Shown here in pieces: positions 15,204-24,755 of a DNA stretch of 64,000 bases. Numbering within the stretch: position 1 is the first letter of the stretch; each line of letters begins with the position of its first letter. The position numbers were made by a program, and so were the translations under genes. The stretch is from Lactobacillus kimbladii (GTDB taxonomy: Bacteria; Bacillota; Bacilli; Lactobacillales; Lactobacillaceae). The stretch lies in the NCBI RefSeq assembly GCF_000970755.1, contig NZ_KQ034007.1:1712214-1776213 (forward strand), in the 5' to 3' direction. The notes beneath the pieces are model-generated. The model saw only the letters and a list, made by a program, of their open reading frames with translations, was not told the DNA's origin and searched no databases.

Positions 15204-17153
15204 TTACCAAATATGTACTCGTTTTTCTGGGTCGAGCCACATGCCGTCTTCCGGTTTAACATCGAAGACTTTGTAAAAGTCATCTTGACATTGGCTTTGA
15301 ACGTTGGCACGTAATGGACCAGGTGCGTGAACGTCAACAGCGGTTTGGCTCTTAATTGATTCAGTCAGTTGCTTATTAGCCCAAATGCGTGCAAAGTTTT
15401 CAAACAGCTTCTTCAAATCATCATTTTCGTTCTTGGCAGCTTCAACAGCAGCAGTCAAACCACCCTGATCAGCAATATTCTCAGAAACTATTTGCTTACC
15501 ATTAAGTTTAACTGGTCCGTATTCTATACCGTCAAACAAGTCAATTTCAGCTTGTGTCCGTTTCTTGAATTCAGCGTAGTCCTCATCAGTCCACCAATTA
15601 GTCATGTTGCCCAATTCATCAAACTGAGCACCATTGTTATCAAAGGCATGGGAAACCTCATGAGCAATTACGGAACCAATACCACCAAAGTTGGCTGCTC
15701 TGTCTTGCTTTAAGTCATAGAATGGCTTTTGCAAAATTGCTGCAGGGAAAGTCAGATCATTTCTCTGGGGATCATAGCAGGCATTGACTAAGTTACCTGG
15801 CATTGCCCAGACGGTTCTGTCTACTTCCTTATGCAATTGTTCAAAATTATATTTTTGCTCAGCAATTGCAAAAGCACGTTCATTAGAATAAAGACTGCCT
15901 CCTTGACTAGCTGGAATAACCTTTAAACGATTATAAATTTCTTCGATTTTATCTGGATAACCAATCTTTAAGACCAAAGCATCAAGTTTAATGATTGCGC
16001 GTTTTTTAGTTTGCTCAGAAAGCCAGTCGTTATTCTGCAAGCGTTCTTTGTAAACATCAAGCATACGGTGAATCATGTCTTCAACGTCTTCTTTAGCTTC
16101 TTTGCCAAAGTAGGTTTGACCATAATAAACGCCAACTACTTCGCTAAATGAATCATTTGCTATGTAGTAAGCCTGTTTCTCACCACTTGTCAATTGAGGT
16201 TGACCACTAAGAGCCTGACTAAATGGAAACGCTGCTTCACGAAATTCTTGTGACAAGGAGTCAGCAGCCGCGTTAATAAAGTTAACCAACATCCAGCCTT
16301 TGATTTCATCAAAGTTTTCTTCATTGATAATTTCGTTAATGTGATCCAAGTAGCGTGGTTCTTCAACAATAATTCGTTCTGGTTCTTCACCAATTGCTTC
16401 TTTCAAGTAGTAAGCAATCTTAAATTGATCAAACTTAGCTTCAAAGTCAGCAATCTTCATTGGATTGTAAGTAGCAGGATAATCTGCCCACTCTTCTGTA
16501 GACTTAACGATCTTAGATAGCTTAGCATCAAATTTAATAGCATCTTCTGCATATTTTTCTGCTTTAGCTTGATCAATACCAGCCATGGTTAAAAGCTTAA
16601 CCGATTGCTTTTGCAAAATGTCTAATAGTTTTGGTGCATCAGGAGTTTGATAAGTTGTAGTGTCAGGCAAGAAAGTTCCAGGACCAGAAAAATACAAAGC
16701 ATTAACTTTGGTATTCTTCATGTCAGGCGAAACGCCAAAGCTAAATGGAAGTATGGCAAAAGTTGCTAAGTCAGGCGCATTTAAGTTATAGTCAGAAAAG
16801 TCCTTAATGCCATCAAGAAGTTCCAAGTCTGACTTAATTGGTGCAGCTCCATCAGCGTTTCTTTTATCGAAATCTCTAGCTAATTTGTACAACTTAACTG
16901 CTTCATCAAAATTAGGTACATTTGGTAATTCTTTTTTTCCAGCAGCAAAATCAGCAAAATCCTGCATCAAGTGCTTTTCAACGTCAACATCGATACCATC
17001 AAACGAGGCCATTCGTGACCGATCTTCCGGAATCTTAGTTTTTTCAATCCATTCTGAGTTAACAGCCAAGTATAGGTTGTCCTGCGGGCGTGCATCACGC
17101 TTAGGCTCGATAATGTCGCCACTACCGCCTCGAACTGCGAAGTTTTTATTCAT
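15204..17153 (-). CDS. pepO: Endopeptidase PepO (M13 zinc metallopeptidase)
   Basis: 649 residues, typical for lactic acid bacterial PepO. The zinc motif VIAHEVSHAFD gives two His ligands and the catalytic Glu, and the downstream ENIADQGG supplies the third ligand. The NAFY/NPxxN substrate-binding region is represented by the YDPQRNDLTFPA stretch. No signal peptide, so it is cytoplasmic, where it cleaves casein-derived oligopeptides after import. The ATG at 17153 follows GGGAGG. It is a monocistronic gene with a candidate small RNA just downstream. Confidence 0.95.
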   Translation of the reverse strand: MNKNFAVRGGSGDIIEPKRDARPQDNLYLAVNSEWIEKTKIPEDRSRMASFDGIDVDVEKHLMQDFADFAAGKKELPNVPNFDEAVKLYKLARDFDKRNADGAAPIKSDLELLDGIKDFSDYNLNAPDLATFAILPFSFGVSPDMKNTKVNALYFSGPGTFLPDTTTYQTPDAPKLLDILQKQSVKLLTMAGIDQAKAEKYAEDAIKFDAKLSKIVKSTEEWADYPATYNPMKIADFEAKFDQFKIAYYLKEAIGEEPERIIVEEPRYLDHINEIINEENFDEIKGWMLVNFINAAADSLSQEFREAAFPFSQALSGQPQLTSGEKQAYYIANDSFSEVVGVYYGQTYFGKEAKEDVEDMIHRMLDVYKERLQNNDWLSEQTKKRAIIKLDALVLKIGYPDKIEEIYNRLKVIPASQGGSLYSNERAFAIAEQKYNFEQLHKEVDRTVWAMPGNLVNACYDPQRNDLTFPAAILQKPFYDLKQDRAANFGGIGSVIAHEVSHAFDNNGAQFDELGNMTNWWTDEDYAEFKKRTQAEIDLFDGIEYGPVKLNGKQIVSENIADQGGLTAAVEAAKNENDDLKKLFENFARIWANKQLTESIKSQTAVDVHAPGPLRANVQSQCQDDFYKVFDVKPEDGMWLDPEKRVHIW

Positions 17154-17247
17154 TCAGAGAGTCCTCCCTTTTTATCTAAATTAAAAATAGACTAAATTAA
17201 TATTATCATTCTAATTATACCCTTAACATTAAAAAACCTTTACAAAA

Positions 17248-18468
17248 TTACTTATAGAGCGTGATATGCTTATGCAATTTTGCGTGCAATGGCAATAGCA
17301 GCAGTACTACTAGAAAAATGCCACAAGCAGCAATAATGAAGAATGGAATGTAACCCGCACGATCAATTATCATACCGCCAAATAAGGGGCCAAAAGCCTG
17401 GCCGATGCCACGGGCAACGTTAATTTCGCCTTGATATTTGCCCTTGCTGTTTATCGGAGACAAATCGTTAATGTATGCCGGAACCGCTGGAAAAGCAGTT
17501 GCTTCACCCATGGTCAGAATAAACATTGATAGCGCAAAGTGGGCAAAATCTTTGGCAAAAATCAATGTGGCAAAAGAGATTGCAAACATGAGCGTGCCAA
17601 AAATAATTTGCTGGAACAAGCTCTTAAACAAATTAGGATAGCGGGCCAAAATCACTTGAATAATGACTATTACAGCACCATTTAGTGTCCATAACAAGCT
17701 ATACAAATGGAAAGGTATTCCTAATGAAACCATGTACACGGACAGGTTAGACTCCCAATTCATGTACATTAGCCAGGTCACAGCTAAAGAAACCAAGAAG
17801 CCTACCATTAACATCACATTATATTTGGGCATAGGATCAACTTTTTGTTTCTTGCCTTTTTTAGTACCGTTCTTTTTACGATTTTGGTGAAAAGTATTAA
17901 TTGGGCGGTAATGAATCGCTGCATTAACACAGGCGATCGCAAATAGCGAAGCCGCCAAAATAAATAAGAATTCAATTGAAAAGTCGTAAAGATAACCTAC
18001 TAACAGCGTGCCTGTGACAGTACCGACATTTTGAGCAAAATAAATCAGATTAAAAACATAACGTCCTGAGTATTTACGCAAACTTGTCGCAATTGAGTTA
18101 ATTAAGGTACCATTCCAGCCACTGATACATCCCGTCATAATCAGCCAAAACCAATATTCTGGCCAGCCGTGAAAGAATGCCATCAGGAACAGAACTAGTG
18201 CATCCAGTCCTAGTCCCGTAACAATTAAGGGGTATGGGTTCAGACGGTCATATAAGCGTCCAGCTAAAAGCGAGCCCAATACGTTGCTGGCACAATTGCA
18301 AAATAAAACAACCCCTATTACAGAAAGGCTGATGTGCAATTGCTTGTTTAAATAAACCGAAGTCAAGGGCCAAACAAAACTCGACCCGATCCACGTGGCC
18401 AGCTCCCCCAGTAAAAGCCAGCGCAACTTAATTTCTGTTTCTTCATGAGATCCATGTTTAAGTTTCAT
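17248..18468 (-). CDS. MFS transporter
   Basis: 406 residues with twelve hydrophobic segments. The loop between helices 2 and 3 carries the MFS motif as GRLYDRLNPYPLI, and the central cytoplasmic loop (around residue 200) is very basic (NRKKNGTKKGKKQK). This fits a drug or metabolite exporter of the multidrug MFS type. Substrate cannot be told. AAAGGAC precedes the ATG. It sits alone between pepO and the cross-bridge genes. Confidence 0.85.
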   Translation of the reverse strand: MKLKHGSHEETEIKLRWLLLGELATWIGSSFVWPLTSVYLNKQLHISLSVIGVVLFCNCASNVLGSLLAGRLYDRLNPYPLIVTGLGLDALVLFLMAFFHGWPEYWFWLIMTGCISGWNGTLINSIATSLRKYSGRYVFNLIYFAQNVGTVTGTLLVGYLYDFSIEFLFILAASLFAIACVNAAIHYRPINTFHQNRKKNGTKKGKKQKVDPMPKYNVMLMVGFLVSLAVTWLMYMNWESNLSVYMVSLGIPFHLYSLLWTLNGAVIVIIQVILARYPNLFKSLFQQIIFGTLMFAISFATLIFAKDFAHFALSMFILTMGEATAFPAVPAYINDLSPINSKGKYQGEINVARGIGQAFGPLFGGMIIDRAGYIPFFIIAACGIFLVVLLLLPLHAKLHKHITLYK

Positions 18469-18596
18469 TTATTCAGTCCTTTCTTTTTTTAGTTTCCATT
18501 TACCAGTTTAGCAAGAAGTATTAAAAAAGAACACCCCTATTTAAAATAGCTGAACCGGTATTTTACATACAAAATAATAATTTTATTCTTAGAGAA

Positions 18597-18636
18597 AAAA
18601 GATGATCACCAGTAATTTGCTGCAATCATCTTTATT
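18597..18636 (-). terminator. Terminator of the ligase/AsnH operon
   Basis: AAAGATGAT / ATCATCTTT stem around an 18-base loop just past the ligase stop codon. Confidence 0.7.
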
Positions 18637-18657
18637 GCTATTTAATTAATGCAGAGT

Positions 18658-19914
18658 CTAAAAGAATTGACCCTTATTTTCTTGATAATACTTTTGATAG
18701 CGTCCTTTATAGTTATGAAACATATATTTTAAAAGCAGCCACCTCTTAAAATTGCGATCCTGATCATAAAAGACTGTTGTACCATAACGTCCTTCATGGA
18801 TTAGCTCTTCAGCCATTCTTTTAGCTTCATTATCAACGGCATATTGCTTAAACACATTGACAGGGATGCCTAACCACAATTTATGTTTTGACTTTAATTT
18901 ATTACCGTAAACCGGTTCCTTATCGTTTAAGCTGTCATAAACATAATCGTCTACGTACCATTTGGCTAAATTATAACCATTAAGAGTCACATAAAAACTT
19001 GAACGGCCTTGGCGCAAGTTAATTTCAAAGAATTTATATTTGCCATCTCGCGTGTCATATTTGATGTCAAAGTTGGCCATCCCAGTATAATTAATTTTTT
19101 CCAAGAATGATTCAACTTGCTCATAAAGTTTTTCGTCATAATCAGGTAAAATTGCCATATAATTGCCAATTGATTGCGGAGTAGGATCCTCCAGCAATGG
19201 GTGACCCATACACATCATCTTGATATGATGTTCCTTATCAACATAGGCGTTTAATACTCGCATGTAGGAATCATCGCCAGGAATGAAATCTTGCAAAATC
19301 AAGTCTTCTTGATAGCCATTTTCATAAATTTTAGTGACAATATCACGCAATTCAGTTTCATTATGAATGGTAAAAGCCTTTTTACGCCCCTCAAACTGCA
19401 CATCAAGCCAGGAAACAGGATCTTCCGGCTTGAGCTCCAGTGGATAGCCAAAAGGCAGTTCCAAATAATTTTCTGCCTTATAATCAGCCATCGTCACAAT
19501 CTTGGTTTTAGGGTATGGCAGACCACATTCTTCAGCTATCTGGTAAAAGTTTTCTTTTGAAATTAGTTTTTGTAATAAATCGTAGTCAACATAGGGAACG
19601 ACAAAAACTCGTTGCAGTTCTTCCTTATGTTTGGCAAGTAGTTCAGAATAGCCGTCTCCGCATGAAATTAGAATTACCGGTTCTTCATGGTCCTGGTAAA
19701 TTTTCATTTGTTCACGCATAACCTCAATAAAAGTTGGATCTTCGCTGAAGCCATGATGTAATTCCACACTGACAATCTTAGAATAACGCGTTGCCGCCAG
19801 CTGACTGTCAGCCAGCGCCTTTACGCTAATACCGTATGCCTCGTTAAACGATCGGGCCATGCCGTAAACATTAATGTCACTGCCAAGTAAAATTGGCGTA
19901 AAGTTTTGTTTCAT
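18658..19914 (-). CDS. ATP-grasp ligase, probably D-aspartate ligase for the peptidoglycan cross-bridge
   Basis: 418 residues, soluble, with an ATP-grasp layout: an N-terminal Rossmann-like part, a central LILQDFIPGDDSYMRV strand binding nucleotide, and a C-terminal ANFDIKYDTRDGKYKFFEINLRQGRSS with the metal-binding Glu/Asn/Arg set. The D-aspartate ligases of Lactococcus and Enterococcus faecium belong to this superfamily; they attach D-Asp to the lysine of the peptidoglycan precursor. It lies 19 bases downstream of an asparagine-synthase-type gene, the enzyme type known to amidate D-Asp in the cross-bridge. That neighbourhood makes the cross-bridge role likely but not proven. Another carboxylate-amine ligase role remains possible. 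Confidence 0.75.
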   Translation of the reverse strand: MKQNFTPILLGSDINVYGMARSFNEAYGISVKALADSQLAATRYSKIVSVELHHGFSEDPTFIEVMREQMKIYQDHEEPVILISCGDGYSELLAKHKEELQRVFVVPYVDYDLLQKLISKENFYQIAEECGLPYPKTKIVTMADYKAENYLELPFGYPLELKPEDPVSWLDVQFEGRKKAFTIHNETELRDIVTKIYENGYQEDLILQDFIPGDDSYMRVLNAYVDKEHHIKMMCMGHPLLEDPTPQSIGNYMAILPDYDEKLYEQVESFLEKINYTGMANFDIKYDTRDGKYKFFEINLRQGRSSFYVTLNGYNLAKWYVDDYVYDSLNDKEPVYGNKLKSKHKLWLGIPVNVFKQYAVDNEAKRMAEELIHEGRYGTTVFYDQDRNFKRWLLLKYMFHNYKGRYQKYYQENKGQFF

Positions 19915-19933
19915 TAATAAATTGTGCTCCTCA

Positions 19934-21883
19934 TTAAACCAGCTTGCCTTGCTTAATCAAGCTGGCAACTTCTGGTTGAACATGCTGGTATTTGGCAACT
20001 GTGCCCTCATAGTCAACAAAGAATAATTTATACCATACTAAGAATGTATAAATAGTCCAAATTTGTCGACGATGGGAACCGTCACCCTTGTAGTTTTCAT
20101 CAAGCAGGGCTAAAATTTTATCCTGCTCGAAAACGTCTTGTACAAAGTCTTCACTGAATAATTCCCGCACTTGCTTATAAAAACGGGGTTCTTGCAACCA
20201 TTCTTTAATTGGAGTGGGAAAGCCTAATTTTGGCCGTTTAGCCCATTCATCCGGTAAAACCTTTTCTGAAGCCTTGCGCAAAGCATATTTAGTATCATGC
20301 TTGTTCACTAAATAATCAGTTGGAATTGAATTGGCTCTTTCTGCAACCTTTTTATCGAGGTATGGCACCCGTAATTCCAGGGAATGGGCCATAGAAATTT
20401 TATCCGCCTTTTGCTCTATATCATTTAGCATAAAGTGGTGCAGATCAATGTACTGCATCTGGCGGACATTATCAAGGTCCTTTACTTTTTTGAAATCACT
20501 TTGGTAAATACCGTTGACAGTTAATTTATTACGATAAGTTGGCTTTAAAACACTGTTAGCATCCTCAGAGGTAAAGATAGTCGGATAATCCATGTCGTAG
20601 ATAACTGATTGACCAACGTAAAATTCACTCGGTTCAGCCAAATTGGTGTATAAATGAACCTTACCGGGGAAGTTCGGCATTTTTTTGATTCTGTGTGCCA
20701 GTTTAACCCTGGTCTTCTTCGGCAACTTTTTGCATTGGGAAGTAAACACTTTAATAATGCTGTTGTGCGTGTGCATCCCGTAATTAACGTAACCGGCAAA
20801 TAATTCATCCGCACCTTCGCCAGACAAAGCAACCGTCACATGTTTACGGGCCATCTTGCATAAATACCACAATGGAATTATTGATGGGTTGGCATCCGGC
20901 TCATCCATATGATACTGCATTTCTGGGAAGTCGTGCATGGCCTCGTCAGCTTTTACCTTATCAGAAAAGAAATGCCAGCCCTTGATATCAGCTAAGGCTT
21001 TGGCTTTAGAAGCTTCATCATAAGTGGCATCGTCAAAAGAAATTGAAAAGACATCATCTGGATTTAAAATGCTGGTAATATAACTTGAATCCACGCCTTC
21101 TGATAAAAAGGCGCCAACCGGAACATCTGCAATATGGTGCAATTTAACTGACTCATGTAAATCTTCGTCAATTTTATTGACAGTTTCTTCAAAACTTAAA
21201 GTATTAGCTTTGTATTCTGCGTCCCAATACTGATGGGTTTTCATTTTACCATCTTTATATTCGAACCAGTGGCCGGCAGGAAATCTATAAATTCCTTTGA
21301 AAAAAGTTTCATGCAAATCATTATACTGATTCATCAAATATGGTTTGACTGCTTCAATATTCAAACGTTTTTTAAAACCAGGCATTGCCAAAAAGCTTTT
21401 GATTTCTGAGCCGATAGTTAAATGTCCATTCTCATCACTGTAATAGAGCGGCTTAATGCCAAAGAAATCACGCGCACCGTACAAGGTCTGGGTATTGTCA
21501 TCCCAAATCGCAAAAGCAAACATGCCGCGAACTCTCTTAAGCAGACCATCCATGCCCCACTCTTCAAAGCCATGCAACAGCACTTCTGTATCAGACTTAG
21601 TGGTAAAGGTATGACCTGCCGCAAGCAGTTCTTTTCTTAATGGCTGGAAATTGTAAATTTCACCATTAAAGATAATCGCCTTTGTTTTGTCTTCGTTGTA
21701 AATTGGTTGACTGCCGCCACGTAAATCAATGATTGATAATCTTCTAAACCCTAAAGCAACTTTATCGTTGGTATAATAACCATCTGAATCAGGACCACGA
21801 TGCATAATTGCTGCCATCATTTTACCGATAGCGGCTTGTTTATCATTTATTTCTGGATTATAAAATGCAACAATTCCGCACAT
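19934..21883 (-). CDS. Glutamine-dependent asparagine synthase (AsnB/AsnH type)
   Basis: 649 residues. The mature N terminus is Cys (MCGIVAFYN), the glutaminase nucleophile, followed by the class II amidotransferase motifs RRLSIIDL, FNGEIYNF and SDTEVLL. From ~230 the synthetase domain contains the PP-loop motif as VPVGAFLSEGVDSSYI. The usual SGGxDSS appears here as SEGVDSS, a variant also seen in AsnH-type relatives. Length exceeds that of E. coli AsnB (554) as in the Gram-positive AsnH group. In Lactococcus, AsnH amidates D-Asp of the cross-bridge. Being first in an operon with an ATP-grasp ligase supports this role over free asparagine synthesis. Confidence 0.88.
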   Translation of the reverse strand: MCGIVAFYNPEINDKQAAIGKMMAAIMHRGPDSDGYYTNDKVALGFRRLSIIDLRGGSQPIYNEDKTKAIIFNGEIYNFQPLRKELLAAGHTFTTKSDTEVLLHGFEEWGMDGLLKRVRGMFAFAIWDDNTQTLYGARDFFGIKPLYYSDENGHLTIGSEIKSFLAMPGFKKRLNIEAVKPYLMNQYNDLHETFFKGIYRFPAGHWFEYKDGKMKTHQYWDAEYKANTLSFEETVNKIDEDLHESVKLHHIADVPVGAFLSEGVDSSYITSILNPDDVFSISFDDATYDEASKAKALADIKGWHFFSDKVKADEAMHDFPEMQYHMDEPDANPSIIPLWYLCKMARKHVTVALSGEGADELFAGYVNYGMHTHNSIIKVFTSQCKKLPKKTRVKLAHRIKKMPNFPGKVHLYTNLAEPSEFYVGQSVIYDMDYPTIFTSEDANSVLKPTYRNKLTVNGIYQSDFKKVKDLDNVRQMQYIDLHHFMLNDIEQKADKISMAHSLELRVPYLDKKVAERANSIPTDYLVNKHDTKYALRKASEKVLPDEWAKRPKLGFPTPIKEWLQEPRFYKQVRELFSEDFVQDVFEQDKILALLDENYKGDGSHRRQIWTIYTFLVWYKLFFVDYEGTVAKYQHVQPEVASLIKQGKLV

Positions 21884-21955
21884 TGCTTATCTTCCCTTAA
21901 TTTATGTTACTTTGTATATTTTTGTCTTTAATTTAACTTTTCTATTATATGCTAA

Positions 21956-21983
21956 AAGCCGGGCAATTTCCAAATTGCCCGTC
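21956..21983 (-). terminator. Terminator after the phosphoesterase gene
   Basis: CGGGCAATTT / AAATTGCCCG stem with a two-base loop, followed by GGCTTTTAG on the minus strand. Confidence 0.75.
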
Positions 21984-21992
21984 GCGATTTTA

Positions 21993-23390
21993 CTAAATAT
22001 AAAAAATTCTGCGTTTGCTGGCAGCGCCATAGCCAAAGGCCTGAATATAATGCCTCTGTATGTCAATATTGACAATATAACCCGCAAATTCTGTTTGATG
22101 ATCAATTTGCCGCTTCCAATTCTTGTTATATTTAGTGGTTAAAGCATGGTTAGGACCCATCAGTGCCGAACAGTTAAACAAGATATACTGAATTCCGTTA
22201 ATGCGGTATTGGTCTTCGTTATGTCTGTGACCGCAAAAGTAGGCAATAATACGCGCATTTTTCACATTAGTAAAATCAAAGTCATTAGCTAAACGAAACT
22301 CTGGTGGAATTCCGTAGCTGGAATGCATCTGTCCTTTTTCACCCTGATTGAAGGCAACCAGTAACTCGTGCAGAGAACGACCATTATACTTTAAAGCATT
22401 TGAACCCTTGCGATTAATCGGATTGGCATGGCTCATAAAGATAATTTGCTTATTTGATGACTGCTCCAGTATTTCAATGATTTCTTCAATTTGGTCTTCC
22501 CTCACAGCCAAAGTAAGTTTCACATCATACTTTTTTCTGCCTTGGGCATCCAAATAGTAAGGCAAATCAGAAGTATTAACGGAAATAAAGCGCAAGTCAT
22601 CCACATCATAGTAACAAACTCCATGTTGCCGGGAAATATAATGGACACCTTTTTGCTTATACAAAGCAGGCCACATAATCCCTTCAAACTCATTTTCAGG
22701 AAAAGAAGCACTTAAATCATGGTGTTCATCAAATTTATCATTTTCATCATGATTTCCCTTAATAAGCATATAAGGCACTTTGTCGGAAACAAATGAATCA
22801 CGCAACTTGGTTAATTCACTTTCGCCCAAAAAGCCGGTATCGGAACCATCAATCCAGTCACCCAAATGAACTTTTAAACTTAAAAGTCCTGAGTCATCAA
22901 GGTAAGAAAATTCGTTAACGTGAGTTAAGCCGTTCCAGCCATAAAAGTCCATACTATTACGGTCTTTATAATGGGTATCAGTAATAACACTGACATTAAC
23001 AGAATTTTTCCCAGTGCGAATGTGGCCTTTGACTCTTTCAACAAAGCGATCCAAGTATTCTTCTACAACGTATCGTCTGCCAGTTTTGCGGTTGACGAAA
23101 GCGCGGTAGCGTTGCAGTTCAGGACTAAATCGGCGGACATATTCAGGCTCTAATTTATCTGTACTTTCCAAGCTGAGAGCTTGATGCAAAATTTTTTCTT
23201 CATCTTGGTAAACTGTCAGAGTATACGGCTGATCGTTAGGTGTACCCTGTTCACCATCAACGTGATATTCTCCTACCGTTAAATAATTTTGCATAGGATC
23301 AAGCTGTGCATCATTTTTCTTAAATAAAGAACGTAATTTAGCACCATTTATCTTATCAGCAAGTCCTTTAGTATACTTTAAAACACCCAT
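21993..23390 (-). CDS. Calcineurin-like metallophosphoesterase
   Basis: 465 residues from the ATG at 23390 (GAGG upstream); the frame is open further but through the neighbour's terminator. The two-metal motifs appear in order: ITDTHYKDR (~140), LGDWIDG (~190), GNHDEND (~220), SHAN (~330) and CGHRHNED (~400). This is the standard set D-x-H, G-D-x-x-D, G-N-H-[DE], H, G-H-x-H. No signal or membrane segment. The N-terminal ~130 residues are an extra domain of unknown role. Substrate is unknown. It lies downstream of a small hypothetical gene, from which a terminator separates it. Confidence 0.85.
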   Translation of the reverse strand: MGVLKYTKGLADKINGAKLRSLFKKNDAQLDPMQNYLTVGEYHVDGEQGTPNDQPYTLTVYQDEEKILHQALSLESTDKLEPEYVRRFSPELQRYRAFVNRKTGRRYVVEEYLDRFVERVKGHIRTGKNSVNVSVITDTHYKDRNSMDFYGWNGLTHVNEFSYLDDSGLLSLKVHLGDWIDGSDTGFLGESELTKLRDSFVSDKVPYMLIKGNHDENDKFDEHHDLSASFPENEFEGIMWPALYKQKGVHYISRQHGVCYYDVDDLRFISVNTSDLPYYLDAQGRKKYDVKLTLAVREDQIEEIIEILEQSSNKQIIFMSHANPINRKGSNALKYNGRSLHELLVAFNQGEKGQMHSSYGIPPEFRLANDFDFTNVKNARIIAYFCGHRHNEDQYRINGIQYILFNCSALMGPNHALTTKYNKNWKRQIDHQTEFAGYIVNIDIQRHYIQAFGYGAASKRRIFYI

Positions 23391-23408
23391 ATTTTGCCTC
23401 AAGCAGAA

Positions 23409-23438
23409 AGAAAAAGAGCTGAACACACATTCAGCTCT
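23409..23438 (-). terminator. Terminator of the 23443 gene
   Basis: AGAGCTGAA / TTCAGCTCT stem with a six-base loop and TTTTTC on the minus strand. Confidence 0.85.
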
Positions 23439-23442
23439 AAAA

Positions 23443-23928
23443 TTATAAACTTTTTTCTAAAGCGTGTGCCGCTAAACCAATTGATAGAAGTGCATCTTTA
23501 GACAAAACTCCTTGTAATGTTTTTGGCGCTACTTCTTCAACGGCTCCAATTACTTTTAAACTGTAACTAACGACATGAAAATCTACCAAGTCATTATAAA
23601 ACCCATCTTCATAGGGATTTTCATGATTATAAGTTAAATTAATTTCGTTTTTATCAACAAAACCATCAACGTGATTAGTTAAAATCCGATCCTGCAAATC
23701 GGTTAATTGCTCTGACAACTTAATTAAAGTCAGTTTATGATCACTTTCAGTGTCGTAATACTGTTCTTGAGTCATGCCGAAGTATTCTTTTATTGGCTTA
23801 TGCAAAACGTGCAAATTATCAATTACACGATAAACTGCCTCGGCATCAAAATCTGTTTCTTTATTTAAAATACTTTCTTGATTTGCGGCCAAGTCATCGG
23901 CCAAAGTTATTATTTCTAACTTCTCCAT
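23443..23928 (-). CDS. Hypothetical cytoplasmic protein
   Basis: 161 residues, acidic and soluble, with an N-terminal helical half (LADDLAANQESILNKE) and a C-terminal half with strands (VVSYSLKVIGAVEEV). AGGAGG lies before the ATG. I do not recognise the family. It has its own terminator and appears to be expressed separately from the phosphoesterase downstream. Confidence 0.7.
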   Translation of the reverse strand: MEKLEIITLADDLAANQESILNKETDFDAEAVYRVIDNLHVLHKPIKEYFGMTQEQYYDTESDHKLTLIKLSEQLTDLQDRILTNHVDGFVDKNEINLTYNHENPYEDGFYNDLVDFHVVSYSLKVIGAVEEVAPKTLQGVLSKDALLSIGLAAHALEKSL

Positions 23929-24129
23929 GGTTTCCTCCTAAAGTTCATTATATATTATACCAAAAAAACAACTATTGCACTTTTTGAAGGAAAAGTTTCT
24001 GATATTTAAGCAAAAAGAAAATAATTAAAAAATTTCAGCACAATAACTGGGAAAAATTGTTTTTAAAAGAATAAAAATATTTTGGCGTATTTATTTATGA
24101 ACGTTAATATATATTTAAGGAGAATAAAA

Positions 24130-24696
24130 ATGAATGATATTACTCGTTGTCCTTGGAGTGACCATGATGATTCCTTAATTAGGGATTATCACGACCACGA
24201 ATGGGGCAAATTAAACTTAGATGAACGTTACTTATTTGAAATGCTGGTGCTGGAACTGTTTCAGTCTGGACTCAGTTGGTCTACAGTTTTGCATAAACGG
24301 CAAAATTTTCGCCATGCTTTTTGCAATTTTGTTCCCGCAGAAGTTGCGCAAATGACCGAACAGGATCAGGCGCGCTTATTGCAAGATAAAGGAATTATCC
24401 GTAATCAAAGAAAAATTGCCGCTGCAATTACCAACGCACGCGCACTATTAATTATTGATGCCAGATACGGCAATTTTGCCCATTATTTACAAAAATTCAT
24501 TCCTACTCCCATTATTCATCATCCTCAAACAAGTGATGAGGTGCCAACGACAAACAAAATTGCGCAAAAATTAGCAAAGCAGATGAAAAAAGACGGTTTT
24601 ACTTTTGTGGGGCCAGTAATTCTATACTCTTTTCTGCAGGGCGTTGGTTTAATCAATGATCATTTAGAAAATTGCCCCTTTAAATATCACGGCTAA
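24130..24696 (+). CDS. tag: DNA-3-methyladenine glycosylase I
   Basis: 188 residues starting at the ATG at 24130, with AAGGAG upstream. The Tag family N-terminal motif RCPWS...YHDHEWG carries a zinc-binding Cys and a His, the central ELFQSGLSWSTVLHKR gives the helix-hairpin region with the catalytic Glu, and HLENCPF at the C terminus provides the last zinc ligands. It removes 3-methyladenine from alkylated DNA. Single gene with its own terminator. Confidence 0.93.
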   Translation: MNDITRCPWSDHDDSLIRDYHDHEWGKLNLDERYLFEMLVLELFQSGLSWSTVLHKRQNFRHAFCNFVPAEVAQMTEQDQARLLQDKGIIRNQRKIAAAITNARALLIIDARYGNFAHYLQKFIPTPIIHHPQTSDEVPTTNKIAQKLAKQMKKDGFTFVGPVILYSFLQGVGLINDHLENCPFKYHG

Positions 24697-24700
24697 AAAA

Positions 24701-24735
24701 ATGAATCAAGCTGATATCCACATGCTTGATTCACT
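24701..24735. terminator. Shared terminator between tag and the phn operon
   Basis: GAATCAAGC / GCTTGATTC stem flanked by A on one side and T on the other. It stands between convergent genes and probably works both ways. Confidence 0.8.
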
Positions 24736-24755
24736 ATTTTGAGATATTTTCGTTT

